Notes: generated from the sequence alone by a model not told the origin. A stretch of 32,980 nucleotides of DNA from Candidatus Cryosericum hinesii (GCF_003570985.1 NZ_QXIW01000032.1:10981-43960); one strand, 5' to 3'; counted from the first letter of the stretch, positions 23,624 through 31,860 are shown. Translations and numbers: made by a program.

Positions 23624-25524
23624 GCCTTCCCGCCATTCTGCAGTAGCCGAGATGCATGGAGACTCGCGAGAGAGTTGATAGTCGGACTGGGCGAATTCTG
23701 CCAGAGAAGCCGCCGCTCGCGCGCGTCTGGCCATCCTTCAAATGCTCCCAGTGGATCCCTCGCGATGCAACGTCGCTTGCGCTCCACATCTAAAATCAAG
23801 CGAACTCCCGGGACAACTCGGCCTATTTGTCTGAGGCGAAGCCCAGACATATTTCTCGCAAGCGAGGCAACAGAGGGGAGTCCCAACTGGTGTAGGTCGA
23901 TACCTAGATCCGCTCCAATCTGGAAAGTAACGTTCTTCTGGAGTCTGCGGTTGAGTCGGAGCTCGGGTGGCACTCGCAACCAGAAGTCGATGATCCTCCT
24001 GTCCCAATAAGGTAACAACCAATCAAACCCGAACCAATCATAGACACGAACACTGTTGGCAATGAACTTCCCCTGTCGATTTCTCCAATCGAAAGCGTCA
24101 ACCACGCTGCACGCTTCGACGACATCTACAACGCCCCCGGCAGGACAAAGCTCTTCTTGGAGCTGTTCAAAAAGGTCATTCGCTTCGGCCACCTGCAGCC
24201 CTGTCTGATGCAGGGTGGCTATAGCAAAACGGCGGTTCCAGAGTCCCATGTGTCGTTCGAACGTTATCTGTGCGATGTCGTCTGCCGTTACGCTGCCGCT
24301 ACCTGTCATCAGCCGCTCCTGCCACTGTAGCGGGATGTGGCCCCCAGATACCAAATCCATTGTGTGTCCCGGGATCAGGACCGACCCCGCGTCTATCCGA
24401 CCGCCTGACGCAAGTTCACGCACAGCAACGAAGTCCCCTACGTGTGCTATTGACCGGAGCCCGCCCGCCCATGTTGCATAGTTGTTGTAGTCCCGTGAAC
24501 TCAGAAACTGCCTCCATGTTTCGGTTCCATACTCCACGAAAAACCAGGGAACCCTCAGTGCGGCCGCTACCCGTTCAGATACTGTTGAGTCTTGGTTTCC
24601 ACGACGGCCATACGAGAAAGCGACGACTTTCTCATAACCCAAACGCTTCAGCATCAGCAAGATCAGAGTAGAGTCATGGCCACCACTCAAGGGAATGACC
24701 GCTGTTCTGCCGTCAAGTTCAGTTATGATATCTTCAAACTCGTCGTTCAGAACCTCCGACCATGCACTGAACCAGTAATCGTCAGTGTGGCCGCCGTCAG
24801 GTCGCCACTCCCACGAAAACAAATCGTCCTGGGTGCTTGCCCAATAGGAGCCTTTGCATGTCAATACCACGCACTCTGCAGCCTGCAGGCAATGAACGCG
24901 CCTGCAGATGGTCGATGTTCCGAGCGTGAAGCCGGCGAGAAGCATCGCTAGCGACGCTTGTGAATCGATTTCGCTCAGGCAACCTGTTTCCTGTGCCAAA
25001 GCAACAGAATCATCACTTACTGTAAGCCTGGAGCCATCCAGAGTGTAATAGACTGGCATGGACGATACCATGTCGCTGACGAGTCTCACTACGCCTGGCT
25101 CGCGAGCGTCAAGGACAGCAAAAGACCCCGCCAGCTTGCCCATCAGAGAGCCAACAGCGCGGGGAGGCACCGATTCCACTAGCTTGGCCAACTCCAACGC
25201 GCCGATTCTCTTCCCATCTGCCACACCCTGTCCGCGCACGGCGACTCCATTCTGTACCTCCCAACGAGTGGAGCACAGCAGAACAACAGATGGGCTTGCC
25301 ATCAATTCGACGCATCTGGGACGCCCATCGCTGGGGGTATTGACGAACAAAGGAGCCATGTTCAACTCGCCTCCCCAATCCCTGCAAGGCACGCATGCCC
25401 CCCCAAGTGAGCTGCGCAGTATCTCACCAGTGTGGCCATGCCGAGTCAGCCTAAAGGGGCTGTAGATGCGCTGTGCAGACAACCATTCGAAGTACACAGA
25501 GGTTGCTGGCATGAGAAGGAACAC
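23620..25524 (-). CDS. AsnB-like amidotransferase (asparagine synthase family)
   Basis: This protein of about 630 residues has two domains. The N-terminal one reads like a class II glutaminase fold (GKLAGSFAVLDAREPGVVRL, VSSMPVYYTLDGSRL), but the Cys needed directly after the initiator Met is absent, so glutamine use is doubtful. The C-terminal synthetase domain has the pyrophosphatase loop VIPLSGGHDSTLILLML (SGGHDS at 280-285), VAFSYGRRGNQDSTVSERVA and YDWFGFDWLLPYWDRRIIDF, followed by WLRVPPELRLN. Such proteins in O-antigen loci amidate uronic acids; here the WbpB/D/E-like genes would supply the uronate. The start is GTG 25524 or ATG 25512; neither has a strong ribosome site. It overlaps the aminotransferase gene by 79 bp, unlike the 4-nt overlaps elsewhere, consistent with rearrangement. 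Confidence 0.87.
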   Translation of the reverse strand: MFLLMPATSVYFEWLSAQRIYSPFRLTRHGHTGEILRSSLGGACVPCRDWGGELNMAPLFVNTPSDGRPRCVELMASPSVVLLCSTRWEVQNGVAVRGQGVADGKRIGALELAKLVESVPPRAVGSLMGKLAGSFAVLDAREPGVVRLVSDMVSSMPVYYTLDGSRLTVSDDSVALAQETGCLSEIDSQASLAMLLAGFTLGTSTICRRVHCLQAAECVVLTCKGSYWASTQDDLFSWEWRPDGGHTDDYWFSAWSEVLNDEFEDIITELDGRTAVIPLSGGHDSTLILLMLKRLGYEKVVAFSYGRRGNQDSTVSERVAAALRVPWFFVEYGTETWRQFLSSRDYNNYATWAGGLRSIAHVGDFVAVRELASGGRIDAGSVLIPGHTMDLVSGGHIPLQWQERLMTGSGSVTADDIAQITFERHMGLWNRRFAIATLHQTGLQVAEANDLFEQLQEELCPAGGVVDVVEACSVVDAFDWRNRQGKFIANSVRVYDWFGFDWLLPYWDRRIIDFWLRVPPELRLNRRLQKNVTFQIGADLGIDLHQLGLPSVASLARNMSGLRLRQIGRVVPGVRLILDVERKRRCIARDPLGAFEGWPDARERRLLWQNSPSPTINSLASLHASRLLQNGGKA

Positions 25525-26645
25525 AGAACCTCGCCCACAGCATTTGTCGCCGACAACGACAGTGAATGTGACATCGGCAAACTCAGCACGCTCGGAACGA
25601 CCGCGTCCACGTTCAGCGGTTCCTCTGGCAGTTCCTGTTTATCTGAGAAGCAGGGCTGGCGATGCAGGGGCTCTGGGTAATAGACCTGCGTCTGGATGCC
25701 GGCCTGCGCCAGTGCCTCCTGGATCGTTGCCCGTCGCTCCGCTGGGACCTTGATCGTGCACTGGTGATAGGTATGCCTGCACTCGGGCATCACGTATGGC
25801 ACCTGGAGCCAGTCAAGAGTTGAGAGTTCCTTGTCGTAAGCAGCTGCCAACACGCGTTTGCGCTCGGTCCACTGGTCGACGTGTTTCAGCTTGACGCGAA
25901 GGATGGCGGCTTGCATAGCGTCTAGACGACTGTTGATGCCCAGTTCCTCATGGTGATACTTGCGGCGCGCACCATGGACACGGAGCATGCGAACATGCTC
26001 AGCCAGGTCATCGTCGTTGGTGGTCACCATGCCGCCGTCGCCATAGGCACCAAGATTTTTGGTGGGGAAAAAGCTGAAACACCCGATGTCCCCGATACCG
26101 CCCGATTGGTGCCCCTTGTAGGTGGACCCGAAGGATTGAGCACAGTCCTCCACAACCTTGAGATTGTACGTGCGCGCAAGCTCAAGCAATGGGTCCATGT
26201 CACAGCATTGACCATACAGGTGCACAGGGATGAGGGCCTTGACAGCAGGCGTGTAGGACGCTTCGAGGTACCGGCGCACGCTGCCGGGATCAAGGTCGAA
26301 GGTGCGAGGGTCGATGTCACAGAACACCGGTGTTGCTCCGAGACGCACGACAGCGCTGGCAGTGGCAAAGAAACTGAACGGGGTCGTGATGACCTTGTCC
26401 CCAGGTCCAATGTCCAATGCCATGAGTGCGAGCAACAGCGCATCGGAACCGGATGCGACGCCTATGGTATGTCGGACGCCCAGATACCTTGCAACCTCAT
26501 GCTCGAAGGCCTCGACCTCCTCACCCAAAATGAAGTGCCCACTCTCAACAACGCGATGGACTGCCTCATCAATTTCGTCCTTGATTTCGTGGTATTCGCC
26601 TACTAGATCGACCATCATAACCTGCTGTTCTTCCATGCTGCTCAT
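25446..26645 (-). CDS. wbpE: WbpE-like UDP-sugar aminotransferase (DegT family), rearranged 3' end
   Basis: WbpE makes the 3-amino group of UDP-2,3-diacetamido-2,3-dideoxyglucuronate by transamination of the 3-keto sugar. The protein shows VASGSDALLLALMAL, TTPFSFFATA, LKVVEDCAQSFGSTYKG (PLP Asp) and CFSFFPTKNLGAYGDGG (Schiff-base Lys K196), then RKYHHEELGINSRLDAMQAA and YYPEPLHRQPCF. These are all typical of the WbpE/FdtB-like branch. The last ~25 residues (after SATNAVGEVLCSF) read into the start region of the AsnB-like gene and look foreign. The same tail, with a more natural ending, lies at 23360-23503. The ATG at 26645 overlaps the acetyltransferase stop (ATGA) behind AGGAGGAG. The catalytic part is intact. 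Confidence 0.88.
   Translation of the reverse strand: MSSMEEQQVMMVDLVGEYHEIKDEIDEAVHRVVESGHFILGEEVEAFEHEVARYLGVRHTIGVASGSDALLLALMALDIGPGDKVITTPFSFFATASAVVRLGATPVFCDIDPRTFDLDPGSVRRYLEASYTPAVKALIPVHLYGQCCDMDPLLELARTYNLKVVEDCAQSFGSTYKGHQSGGIGDIGCFSFFPTKNLGAYGDGGMVTTNDDDLAEHVRMLRVHGARRKYHHEELGINSRLDAMQAAILRVKLKHVDQWTERKRVLAAAYDKELSTLDWLQVPYVMPECRHTYHQCTIKVPAERRATIQEALAQAGIQTQVYYPEPLHRQPCFSDKQELPEEPLNVDAVVPSVLSLPMSHSLSLSATNAVGEVLCSFSCQQPLCTSNGCLHSASTAPLG
25517..25637 (-). repeat. 121-bp direct repeat, proximal copy (aminotransferase 3' end)
   Basis: This is the partner of 23383-23503, lying within the 3' coding part of the WbpE-like gene. Weak similarity continues upstream of both copies (TGCTTC and AA before CAGGAACTG), so the ancestral duplication may have been slightly longer. 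Confidence 0.9.
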
Positions 26646-27391
26646 TTCTTCTCCTCCTGGCTCTCCAGCAGTTGATCCTCCGGAACATCCCGGAACACAC
26701 GCGCCGGATTGCCCGCCACAATGACCCGCGCAGGTACGTCGTGTGTCACAACAGACCCGCCAGCCACAACACCCTGCTCATCGACCGTTCGGCCGGGTAG
26801 AATCGTCGCGTTGACGCCGATGCGGCCGCCACGCTTTACCGTCACGCCTTTGAAGTGCTTGAAGCGCTCGCTACCCCGTGCCATGTAGTTGTCGTTGGAA
26901 GTGGCAACCATCGGAGCGACAAAGACGTCGTCCTCAAGTTCAGAGTACGCCGTGATGTAGGCGTTGGTCTCCAGTTTGCAGCGTTTGCCGATCGTGCAGC
27001 GGTTCTCGATGGAGACGCCGCGCCCAACAATAGTCTCCTCACCGATGGTGACCGCCTCACGTACCGTTGCCAGGTCAGCTACCATGACCCGCTGTCCAAT
27101 GGAGGCCCCTGCGTACAGGATGCAGCCGCAACCGATCTGGACGTCATCACTGATCTCGCACGGCTGCTCGTCCGTGACGGGAGGCATGCCGGAGCGGACG
27201 CTGTGCATAGGTCTCCTGCCGATCACTGTGTTGTCTCCCACAGTGACATGACGGCCAAGGCGGCTGCCCGTGTGGATCACAACATTGTGCCCAAGAACAC
27301 ACCCATCGCCCACCGCGACATCGGCTTCTATGACAACATTGTCACCCAGGGCCACGTCTTGGGCTATGCGCGCGTCTGGACTAATCGACAT
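26642..27391 (-). CDS. wbpD: WbpD-like N-acetyltransferase (left-handed beta-helix)
   Basis: This 249-residue protein consists of hexapeptide repeats ([LIV]-G-x4), from ARIAQDVALGDNVVIEADVA to RIGVNATILPGRTVDEQ, with a C-terminal VPARVIVAGNPARVFRDVP. It belongs to the LbetaH acyltransferases that use acetyl-CoA at a trimer interface. NDNYMARGSERFKHFKGVTV is the loop seen in sugar 3-N-acetyltransferases such as WbpD/WlbB. Between the WlbA-like and WbpE-like genes, the expected step is acetylation of the 3-amino group. The ATG at 27391 is chosen for GGAGG 5 bp upstream; the frame open to 27472 is not used. The start overlaps the upstream gene's end by 11 bp. Confidence 0.88.
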   Translation of the reverse strand: MSISPDARIAQDVALGDNVVIEADVAVGDGCVLGHNVVIHTGSRLGRHVTVGDNTVIGRRPMHSVRSGMPPVTDEQPCEISDDVQIGCGCILYAGASIGQRVMVADLATVREAVTIGEETIVGRGVSIENRCTIGKRCKLETNAYITAYSELEDDVFVAPMVATSNDNYMARGSERFKHFKGVTVKRGGRIGVNATILPGRTVDEQGVVAGGSVVTHDVPARVIVAGNPARVFRDVPEDQLLESQEEKK

Positions 27392-28445
27392 GCGGTCCTC
27401 CGAGACGACTGTGGGGATAGGGCGTTCCCAGCTCCACCGGCATCCCCATCTCGATGGATTCGTACATAGCACTGACTAGTTCCAGAGCCTTGCGGCCCTC
27501 ATCACCCTCCAGCATGTTCGGCTGTCCGGTCGCCAGCGATTGCAGGACCGACCGGAACAATGCTTCATGACCAAATCCATAGACGCTGTCCGGAATGTAA
27601 CTCGCGTCCTGAACCTGCTTGTCTTCGGGCCGTTCATCCACAAAAGCCCACGTCCGCACCTGGTTGACGGCAAAGCCTGCAATCTCGACCTCGCCCTCCT
27701 TCCCCAGGACCGTGATCGATGCCTCCAGATCCCTTGGATTGGCACAGGTCGTCGCCTCAAAGGCACCAAGAGCGCCGGACGCAAACTGCCAGGTCGCCAC
27801 TGCAGCGTCTTCGGCCTCCATGCGATGCAGGAAACGGCGCGATGCTGCGTAGACGGAAGCCACGGGTCCACCCAGCCACTGCATCATATCCACGTGGTGG
27901 ATAGCCTGATTGGAAATGCACCCGCCATCCTGGGCCCAGGTGCCACGCCACGGCGCCTGATCGTAGTAGTCCTGCGCCCGATGCCACCGGACTCGCGACG
28001 TAATCATGAGAACACGTCCGAACCTGCCCTCGTCCAGTGCACGCTTGAGCATCTGAATCGGAGCGTTGAACCGGTTCTGCTTGACTGTGAACAGCCGGAC
28101 GCCTGCTTCACGGGCAGTCGCGACCATGGCATCCGCGTCCGAGAGACGCAATGCTATGGGCTTCTCCACGATAACGTTGCAGCCAAACCTCTTCATGACA
28201 TCGATAGCCACACCAGCGTGGTTGCCACTTTCGGTACAAACGTTCACGACATCCGGATGAAGCTCGCTCAGCATCGTTCCGTACGAGGTGTACCACGGCA
28301 CGCCCCACTGCCTCCCTGTAGACTCTGCCTTGTCAGGAATCAGGTCGCAGACGGCTACGAGCTTCGCCCCCTCTACTTTCTCCAGTGCCTCGCAGTGCTT
28401 GCGAGAGATACGCCCGCATCCCACCAGGGCAACATCCATGCTCAT
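27381..28445 (-). CDS. wbpB: WlbA/WbpB-like UDP-GlcNAcA 3-dehydrogenase (Gfo/Idh/MocA family)
   Basis: This 354-residue oxidoreductase has an N-terminal Rossmann fold (VALVGCGRISRKHCEAL), the NAD motif VIVEKPIALRLSDADAMV with the EKP Lys, and the WlbA-specific stretches LFTVKQNRFNAPIQMLKRAL, DYYDQAPWRGTWAQDGG and SNQAIHHVDMMQWLGG. It ends with VYGFGHEALFRSVL. WlbA/WbpB oxidises the C3 hydroxyl of UDP-N-acetylglucosaminuronate, giving the substrate for the WbpE transaminase. The match across the substrate pocket is strong. The start is ATG 28445, overlapping the dehydrogenase gene's stop (ATGA). The frame upstream to 28673 is antisense-like filler. Confidence 0.9.
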   Translation of the reverse strand: MSMDVALVGCGRISRKHCEALEKVEGAKLVAVCDLIPDKAESTGRQWGVPWYTSYGTMLSELHPDVVNVCTESGNHAGVAIDVMKRFGCNVIVEKPIALRLSDADAMVATAREAGVRLFTVKQNRFNAPIQMLKRALDEGRFGRVLMITSRVRWHRAQDYYDQAPWRGTWAQDGGCISNQAIHHVDMMQWLGGPVASVYAASRRFLHRMEAEDAAVATWQFASGALGAFEATTCANPRDLEASITVLGKEGEVEIAGFAVNQVRTWAFVDERPEDKQVQDASYIPDSVYGFGHEALFRSVLQSLATGQPNMLEGDEGRKALELVSAMYESIEMGMPVELGTPYPHSRLGGPHVD

Positions 28446-29782
28446 GACGTCTTCCCCCCTTGTGGGGGCAGTCCGACCCAAAGCTTGCCGGGGTCCGGCC
28501 GGCCAACGCCCCAGTACTCCAGCCCTGCTTCGAGGACCAAGTCGGCATCCAGCGTATTGCGGCCGTCGACGATCAGTGTTCCCTTCATGACATGGGCAAC
28601 CGATTTCCAGTCGACCGTAGCCCAGTCCGCCGCATCGTTGGCAATGACAACAGCATCGGCACCAGCAACACATGCTGCCAACGAACCCTGCATTGTAGTT
28701 ACGACGTCACCTGGCAGCCGCGTGCGCACAACATATGTATCATATGAGCGAACCTCGGATCCTGCCGACAAGAGGCCACGAACGATGGGAAATGACCTGG
28801 TCTCGCGGGTATCATCCGTCCCGCCCTTGAAAGCAAGCCCTAGAACTGCGACCACCTTCCCCTGCAGCGACCCAAGCCGGCTCGCCAAATGGTCCAGCAC
28901 GACCTTGTACTGGTGCTCGTTGACGGCCACGGCCGATGCCAGAACCCTGAAGTCATACCCAACACTGCGAGCAACGTGGAGCAGCCCCACCGTGTCTTTG
29001 GGAAAGCACGAACCTCCAAAGCCGATGCCCGGCTGCAGGAACTTGGATCCGATTCTGCTGTCAAGGCCTATTCCCTGCGTCACTGCATCCACGTCTGCTC
29101 CGAGACGTTCACACAGATTGGCCACCTCGTTGACAAAGGAAATCTTCGTCGCCAGAAAACAGTTGGCAACATATTTGATGGTCATGGCTGACACCGGATC
29201 GGTCACGACGACGGGTACGGCAAATGGCGCATACAATTCCAAGAGGCGGTTGCGCGCTTCCGCATCCGACACGCCGATGACGACACGCTCCGGATGCACG
29301 GTATCGGCTACCGCCATGCCCTGACGCAGGAATTCCGGGTTGACAGCAAAGACCATTTGCCGCGAGCCCGCCACGCTCCGCATCTCGACCTCAAGCGCAG
29401 CAAGTGCAGTTGGAGGTACCGTGCTTTTGATCACGATCACCGCGCCCGGCGATGCGCCGGCCGCTACCTGGCCCAATGCCAGGCGGACATATGTCAGATC
29501 CGGCTCCCCTCCATCACCTTCCGGCGTCCCGACAGCGATGAAGACCAGGTCTGAGTAGTCTCCAAGCGTTTCCAACGATGAATCGAAGCGAAGACGCCCA
29601 AGCTGGAGATTTCTGCGCAGCAGTGCCGCGAGTCCATTCTCGACAATCGGACACTGACCACTGCGCAGGGCCGCTACCTTGGCCACATCGGTGTCGACAC
29701 ACATGACGTCATGCCCCCGACTTGCCAGACAGACGCCGGTCGTGAGGCCGACGTATCCGGTTCCAATGACTGCAATCTTCAC
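28442..29782 (-). CDS. UDP-sugar 6-dehydrogenase (UDP-glucose dehydrogenase type)
   Basis: This 446-residue enzyme makes two NAD-dependent oxidations of the C6 hydroxyl to a uronate. It has KIAVIGTGYVGLTTGVCLAS, FIAVGTPEGDGGEPD, VIKSTVPP, AVNPEFLRQGMAVAD and the catalytic GIGFGGSCFPKDT (Cys about 259). The C-terminal NAD domain has AVLGLAFKGGTDDTRET. The sequence type is Ugd/TuaD-like, not the WecC/WbpA branch, so UDP-glucose is the first guess. Its place directly before the WlbA-like gene suggests UDP-GlcNAc instead, and the two readings need testing. The GTG at 29782 overlaps the phosphatase stop (GTGA), with a GGGGGG ribosome site. Confidence 0.92.
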   Translation of the reverse strand: MKIAVIGTGYVGLTTGVCLASRGHDVMCVDTDVAKVAALRSGQCPIVENGLAALLRRNLQLGRLRFDSSLETLGDYSDLVFIAVGTPEGDGGEPDLTYVRLALGQVAAGASPGAVIVIKSTVPPTALAALEVEMRSVAGSRQMVFAVNPEFLRQGMAVADTVHPERVVIGVSDAEARNRLLELYAPFAVPVVVTDPVSAMTIKYVANCFLATKISFVNEVANLCERLGADVDAVTQGIGLDSRIGSKFLQPGIGFGGSCFPKDTVGLLHVARSVGYDFRVLASAVAVNEHQYKVVLDHLASRLGSLQGKVVAVLGLAFKGGTDDTRETRSFPIVRGLLSAGSEVRSYDTYVVRTRLPGDVVTTMQGSLAACVAGADAVVIANDAADWATVDWKSVAHVMKGTLIVDGRNTLDADLVLEAGLEYWGVGRPDPGKLWVGLPPQGGKTS

Positions 29783-30438
29783 GATCCCCCCTTCAGAAGG
29801 CTCGCTCCCCACTTATTCCAGATGCTGCGTGGCGCTCGATGGGCCGCATCATGCGCATCTGTCGCTGTGCAAGCAACAAGGCCACGGTCCATCAGGTCTT
29901 GCGCGAGGTCGTCGCCTCTGCCACGGTCCAGACTCGACGCGTTGACCTGGGCAAGGCAGCCGTGCTGGACCCAGCGGTCCAGGACATGCCAGTCGCTGCG
30001 GACATACGCATAACGCTCGACATGGGCAAGGACGGGGATGATGCCCATCACCTGAAGGCGGAAGACGACATCATCGACATAGGTAGCCAGGTCCTCGTAG
30101 GGGAGCTCCAGCAAGAGGTGCGTGCCCCGGTCCGCAAGGGTCAGGACGTCGCCTGCCTTCACCCGGTCGGGGAGGTCGGGACAGATGAAGGCCTCGTTGC
30201 CGGGGAGAATGGTGAGAGGGATGGCGCGAGCGTTCAGTTCTGCCTGCAGGGCTGTGGCGGCCTGGCGCACCACTTCAGGGTCCGTCTCATGCTCGTCTGC
30301 GATCCAGTGGGGCGTGCCGATCATAGTGCCGATGCCGGCTGCCACGGCCAGACGCGCCATCGCGATGCTCGTGGCCATGTCCGGCGAGCCGTCGTCCAGG
30401 CCCGGCAGGATATGGCAGTGGATGTCGAGGGCGTTCAT
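29779..30438 (-). CDS. cpsB: CpsB/YwqE-like PHP-family protein-tyrosine phosphatase
   Basis: This 219-residue metal-dependent phosphatase dephosphorylates the partner BY-kinase and so tunes polysaccharide length and output. The PHP metal ligands are all visible: DIHCHILPGLDDG (H7, H9), GTPHW (H44), GNEAF (E82), LELPYE (E111), LAHVERY (H139) and ATDAHD (D194, H196). The length is slightly short of the usual 240-260 residues, with no missing motif. It is coupled by ATGA to the kinase gene and by GTGA to the dehydrogenase gene, in the cytoplasmic control module at the head of the operon. Confidence 0.93.
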   Translation of the reverse strand: MNALDIHCHILPGLDDGSPDMATSIAMARLAVAAGIGTMIGTPHWIADEHETDPEVVRQAATALQAELNARAIPLTILPGNEAFICPDLPDRVKAGDVLTLADRGTHLLLELPYEDLATYVDDVVFRLQVMGIIPVLAHVERYAYVRSDWHVLDRWVQHGCLAQVNASSLDRGRGDDLAQDLMDRGLVACTATDAHDAAHRAPRSIWNKWGASLLKGGS

Positions 30439-31166
30439 GAGCCGGGGGTCACTTCCTCGGGCGTGGAAGGTTCGGTGCCGGAGGTGCGGGCGTAGTAATA
30501 GTCGTTGACCCGGCGGCGGGCACGGTTGAGCACGACCCCCAGCAGGGTGGCGTGCGCCTCTTCCAGGACCTCCTGCGCATGGCGCACCTCGCCGCTGCGG
30601 GTACGGCCGGCCTGCACGACCAGGATGACACCGTCGGCCAGGGACGAGGCAACGACCGCGTCGGTGACGGGGACGATGGGCGGGGTGTCCATGATGATCA
30701 TGTCATACTCCTCCCGCAGACGGTCCATGAGGAGCTTCATGCGGGCACTGCCCAGGAGCTCGGAGCTGTTGGGCGGGATGGGGCCGCTGGTGATGACGGA
30801 CAGGCTGGGGTAGTCCTTGAGGCTGGTGATGACGGTGGTATCGGCGTCTCCCATGATGAGGTTGGAGAGACCACGCTGGTTGCTCAGCCCAAGCCGGCGA
30901 TGGAGGGTCGGGTTGATGAGGTCGGCGTCGAGCATCATGACCTTCTTACCGGTCTGCGCAATGGCCTGAGCAAGGTACTGGGCGACGGTGCTCTTGCCCT
31001 CGTCGGGGGAGGCGCTGGACACCATGATGACCTTGAGGTCCTTGTCGACGGCGGCAAACTGCAGGTTGGTCCGCAGGACGCGGAAGGCCTCGGCTACCGG
31101 GCTGCGGGAGCCCTTGTACCCGCCGTACCCGTTGCTGTACCGGTCGGTCCTAGTACGCACGGCCAT
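30435..31166 (-). CDS. cpsD: CpsD/CapB-like bacterial tyrosine kinase (BY-kinase)
   Basis: This cytoplasmic 243-residue P-loop kinase pairs with the Wzz-like membrane subunit. Walker A is SASPDEGKST (about 51-60), Walker A' is MLDADLINPTLH (about 78-89) and Walker B is MIIMDTPPIVPV (about 156-167). A C-terminal Tyr cluster (NDYYYARTS) can be autophosphorylated. Extra Tyr residues near the N-terminus (RYSNGYGGYKG) are unusual and might also be modified. SPVAEAFRVLRTN is the family's interaction motif. The start at 31166 is favoured by AAGGGAGG 6 bp upstream. It overlaps the Wzz-like gene by 17 bp. Confidence 0.93.
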   Translation of the reverse strand: MAVRTRTDRYSNGYGGYKGSRSPVAEAFRVLRTNLQFAAVDKDLKVIMVSSASPDEGKSTVAQYLAQAIAQTGKKVMMLDADLINPTLHRRLGLSNQRGLSNLIMGDADTTVITSLKDYPSLSVITSGPIPPNSSELLGSARMKLLMDRLREEYDMIIMDTPPIVPVTDAVVASSLADGVILVVQAGRTRSGEVRHAQEVLEEAHATLLGVVLNRARRRVNDYYYARTSGTEPSTPEEVTPGS

Positions 31167-31860
31167 GGCGGGCCTCCCTTCCATTCATGTCCGGGACCAC
31201 CGCGAGCACGCGGAGGCCGAAGAGCTTCTTGATGTCGTCGGCGGTCTTGACCGTATCGTCGAAGTAGTCGACGAGGAAGGCGAGCAGGACGCCCAGCATG
31301 CATGCGGCCACCAAGGCCACGGCGATGTTGAGGAAGGGGCGCGGGCTGACCTGGTCAGTCACGGGAACGGCCCGGTCGATGACGCTGACGTTCTCGACCC
31401 GGTTGACCAGGGTGGGCAACTGGGCGATAAACGAATTGGCCATCGCGTTGGCAATATTGGCTGCACGTATCGCATCCTGGTCCTTGACGCTGATACTGAT
31501 GATCTCGGTCTGGCCCTCGACTTGAACAGTGGTCATATTGGTAAGCTCTTTCACTGTCTCGGGCAGCCTCAGAGTATCAATGGTGTCCTGCAGGACGGCA
31601 CGACTGGTGATGATCTTGGCATATGTCACGGCAAGAGCTTGGGATGTCTGTATCTGGCCATAGTCGATACTGTTCGTGGCTTGCGTGGTGTTCTGCTTCT
31701 CATTCACGATGAGGGACGTGTCGACCTGGTAGACGGGCGGGAGGATGACGTACGACAGCAGGGCCGCCAGCACCAATGCAATGAAGACGACCACGAGGAC
31801 GATCCAGAAACGACGACGAAGAATGCCAAGAACATCTTTGAGGCTGAGTGTGTCTTCCAT
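31150..31860 (-). CDS. cpsC: Wzz/CpsC/YveK-like chain-length and kinase-activator protein
   Basis: This 236-residue membrane protein has two helices (about 18-40 and 176-199) flanking an extracytoplasmic domain. The opening LKDVLGILRRRFWIVLVVVF and the pre-helix-2 SPRPFLNIA are typical of the Wzz family. The cytoplasmic tail ends FGLRVLAVVPDMNGR, which in Gram-positive-type systems activates the separate BY-kinase. It sets polymer length together with the polymerase. The ATG at 31860 has GGAGAGGG 8 bp upstream; the longer TTG start is rejected. It is the first gene of the polysaccharide operon. Confidence 0.93.
   Translation of the reverse strand: MEDTLSLKDVLGILRRRFWIVLVVVFIALVLAALLSYVILPPVYQVDTSLIVNEKQNTTQATNSIDYGQIQTSQALAVTYAKIITSRAVLQDTIDTLRLPETVKELTNMTTVQVEGQTEIISISVKDQDAIRAANIANAMANSFIAQLPTLVNRVENVSVIDRAVPVTDQVSPRPFLNIAVALVAACMLGVLLAFLVDYFDDTVKTADDIKKLFGLRVLAVVPDMNGREARHGRAY

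Noticed and set aside
27540-29324. A 594-codon plus-strand open frame
   Set aside because: It is antisense to the well-supported dehydrogenase and WlbA-like genes, has no ribosome site and no recognisable domain. Biased third positions create such frames.
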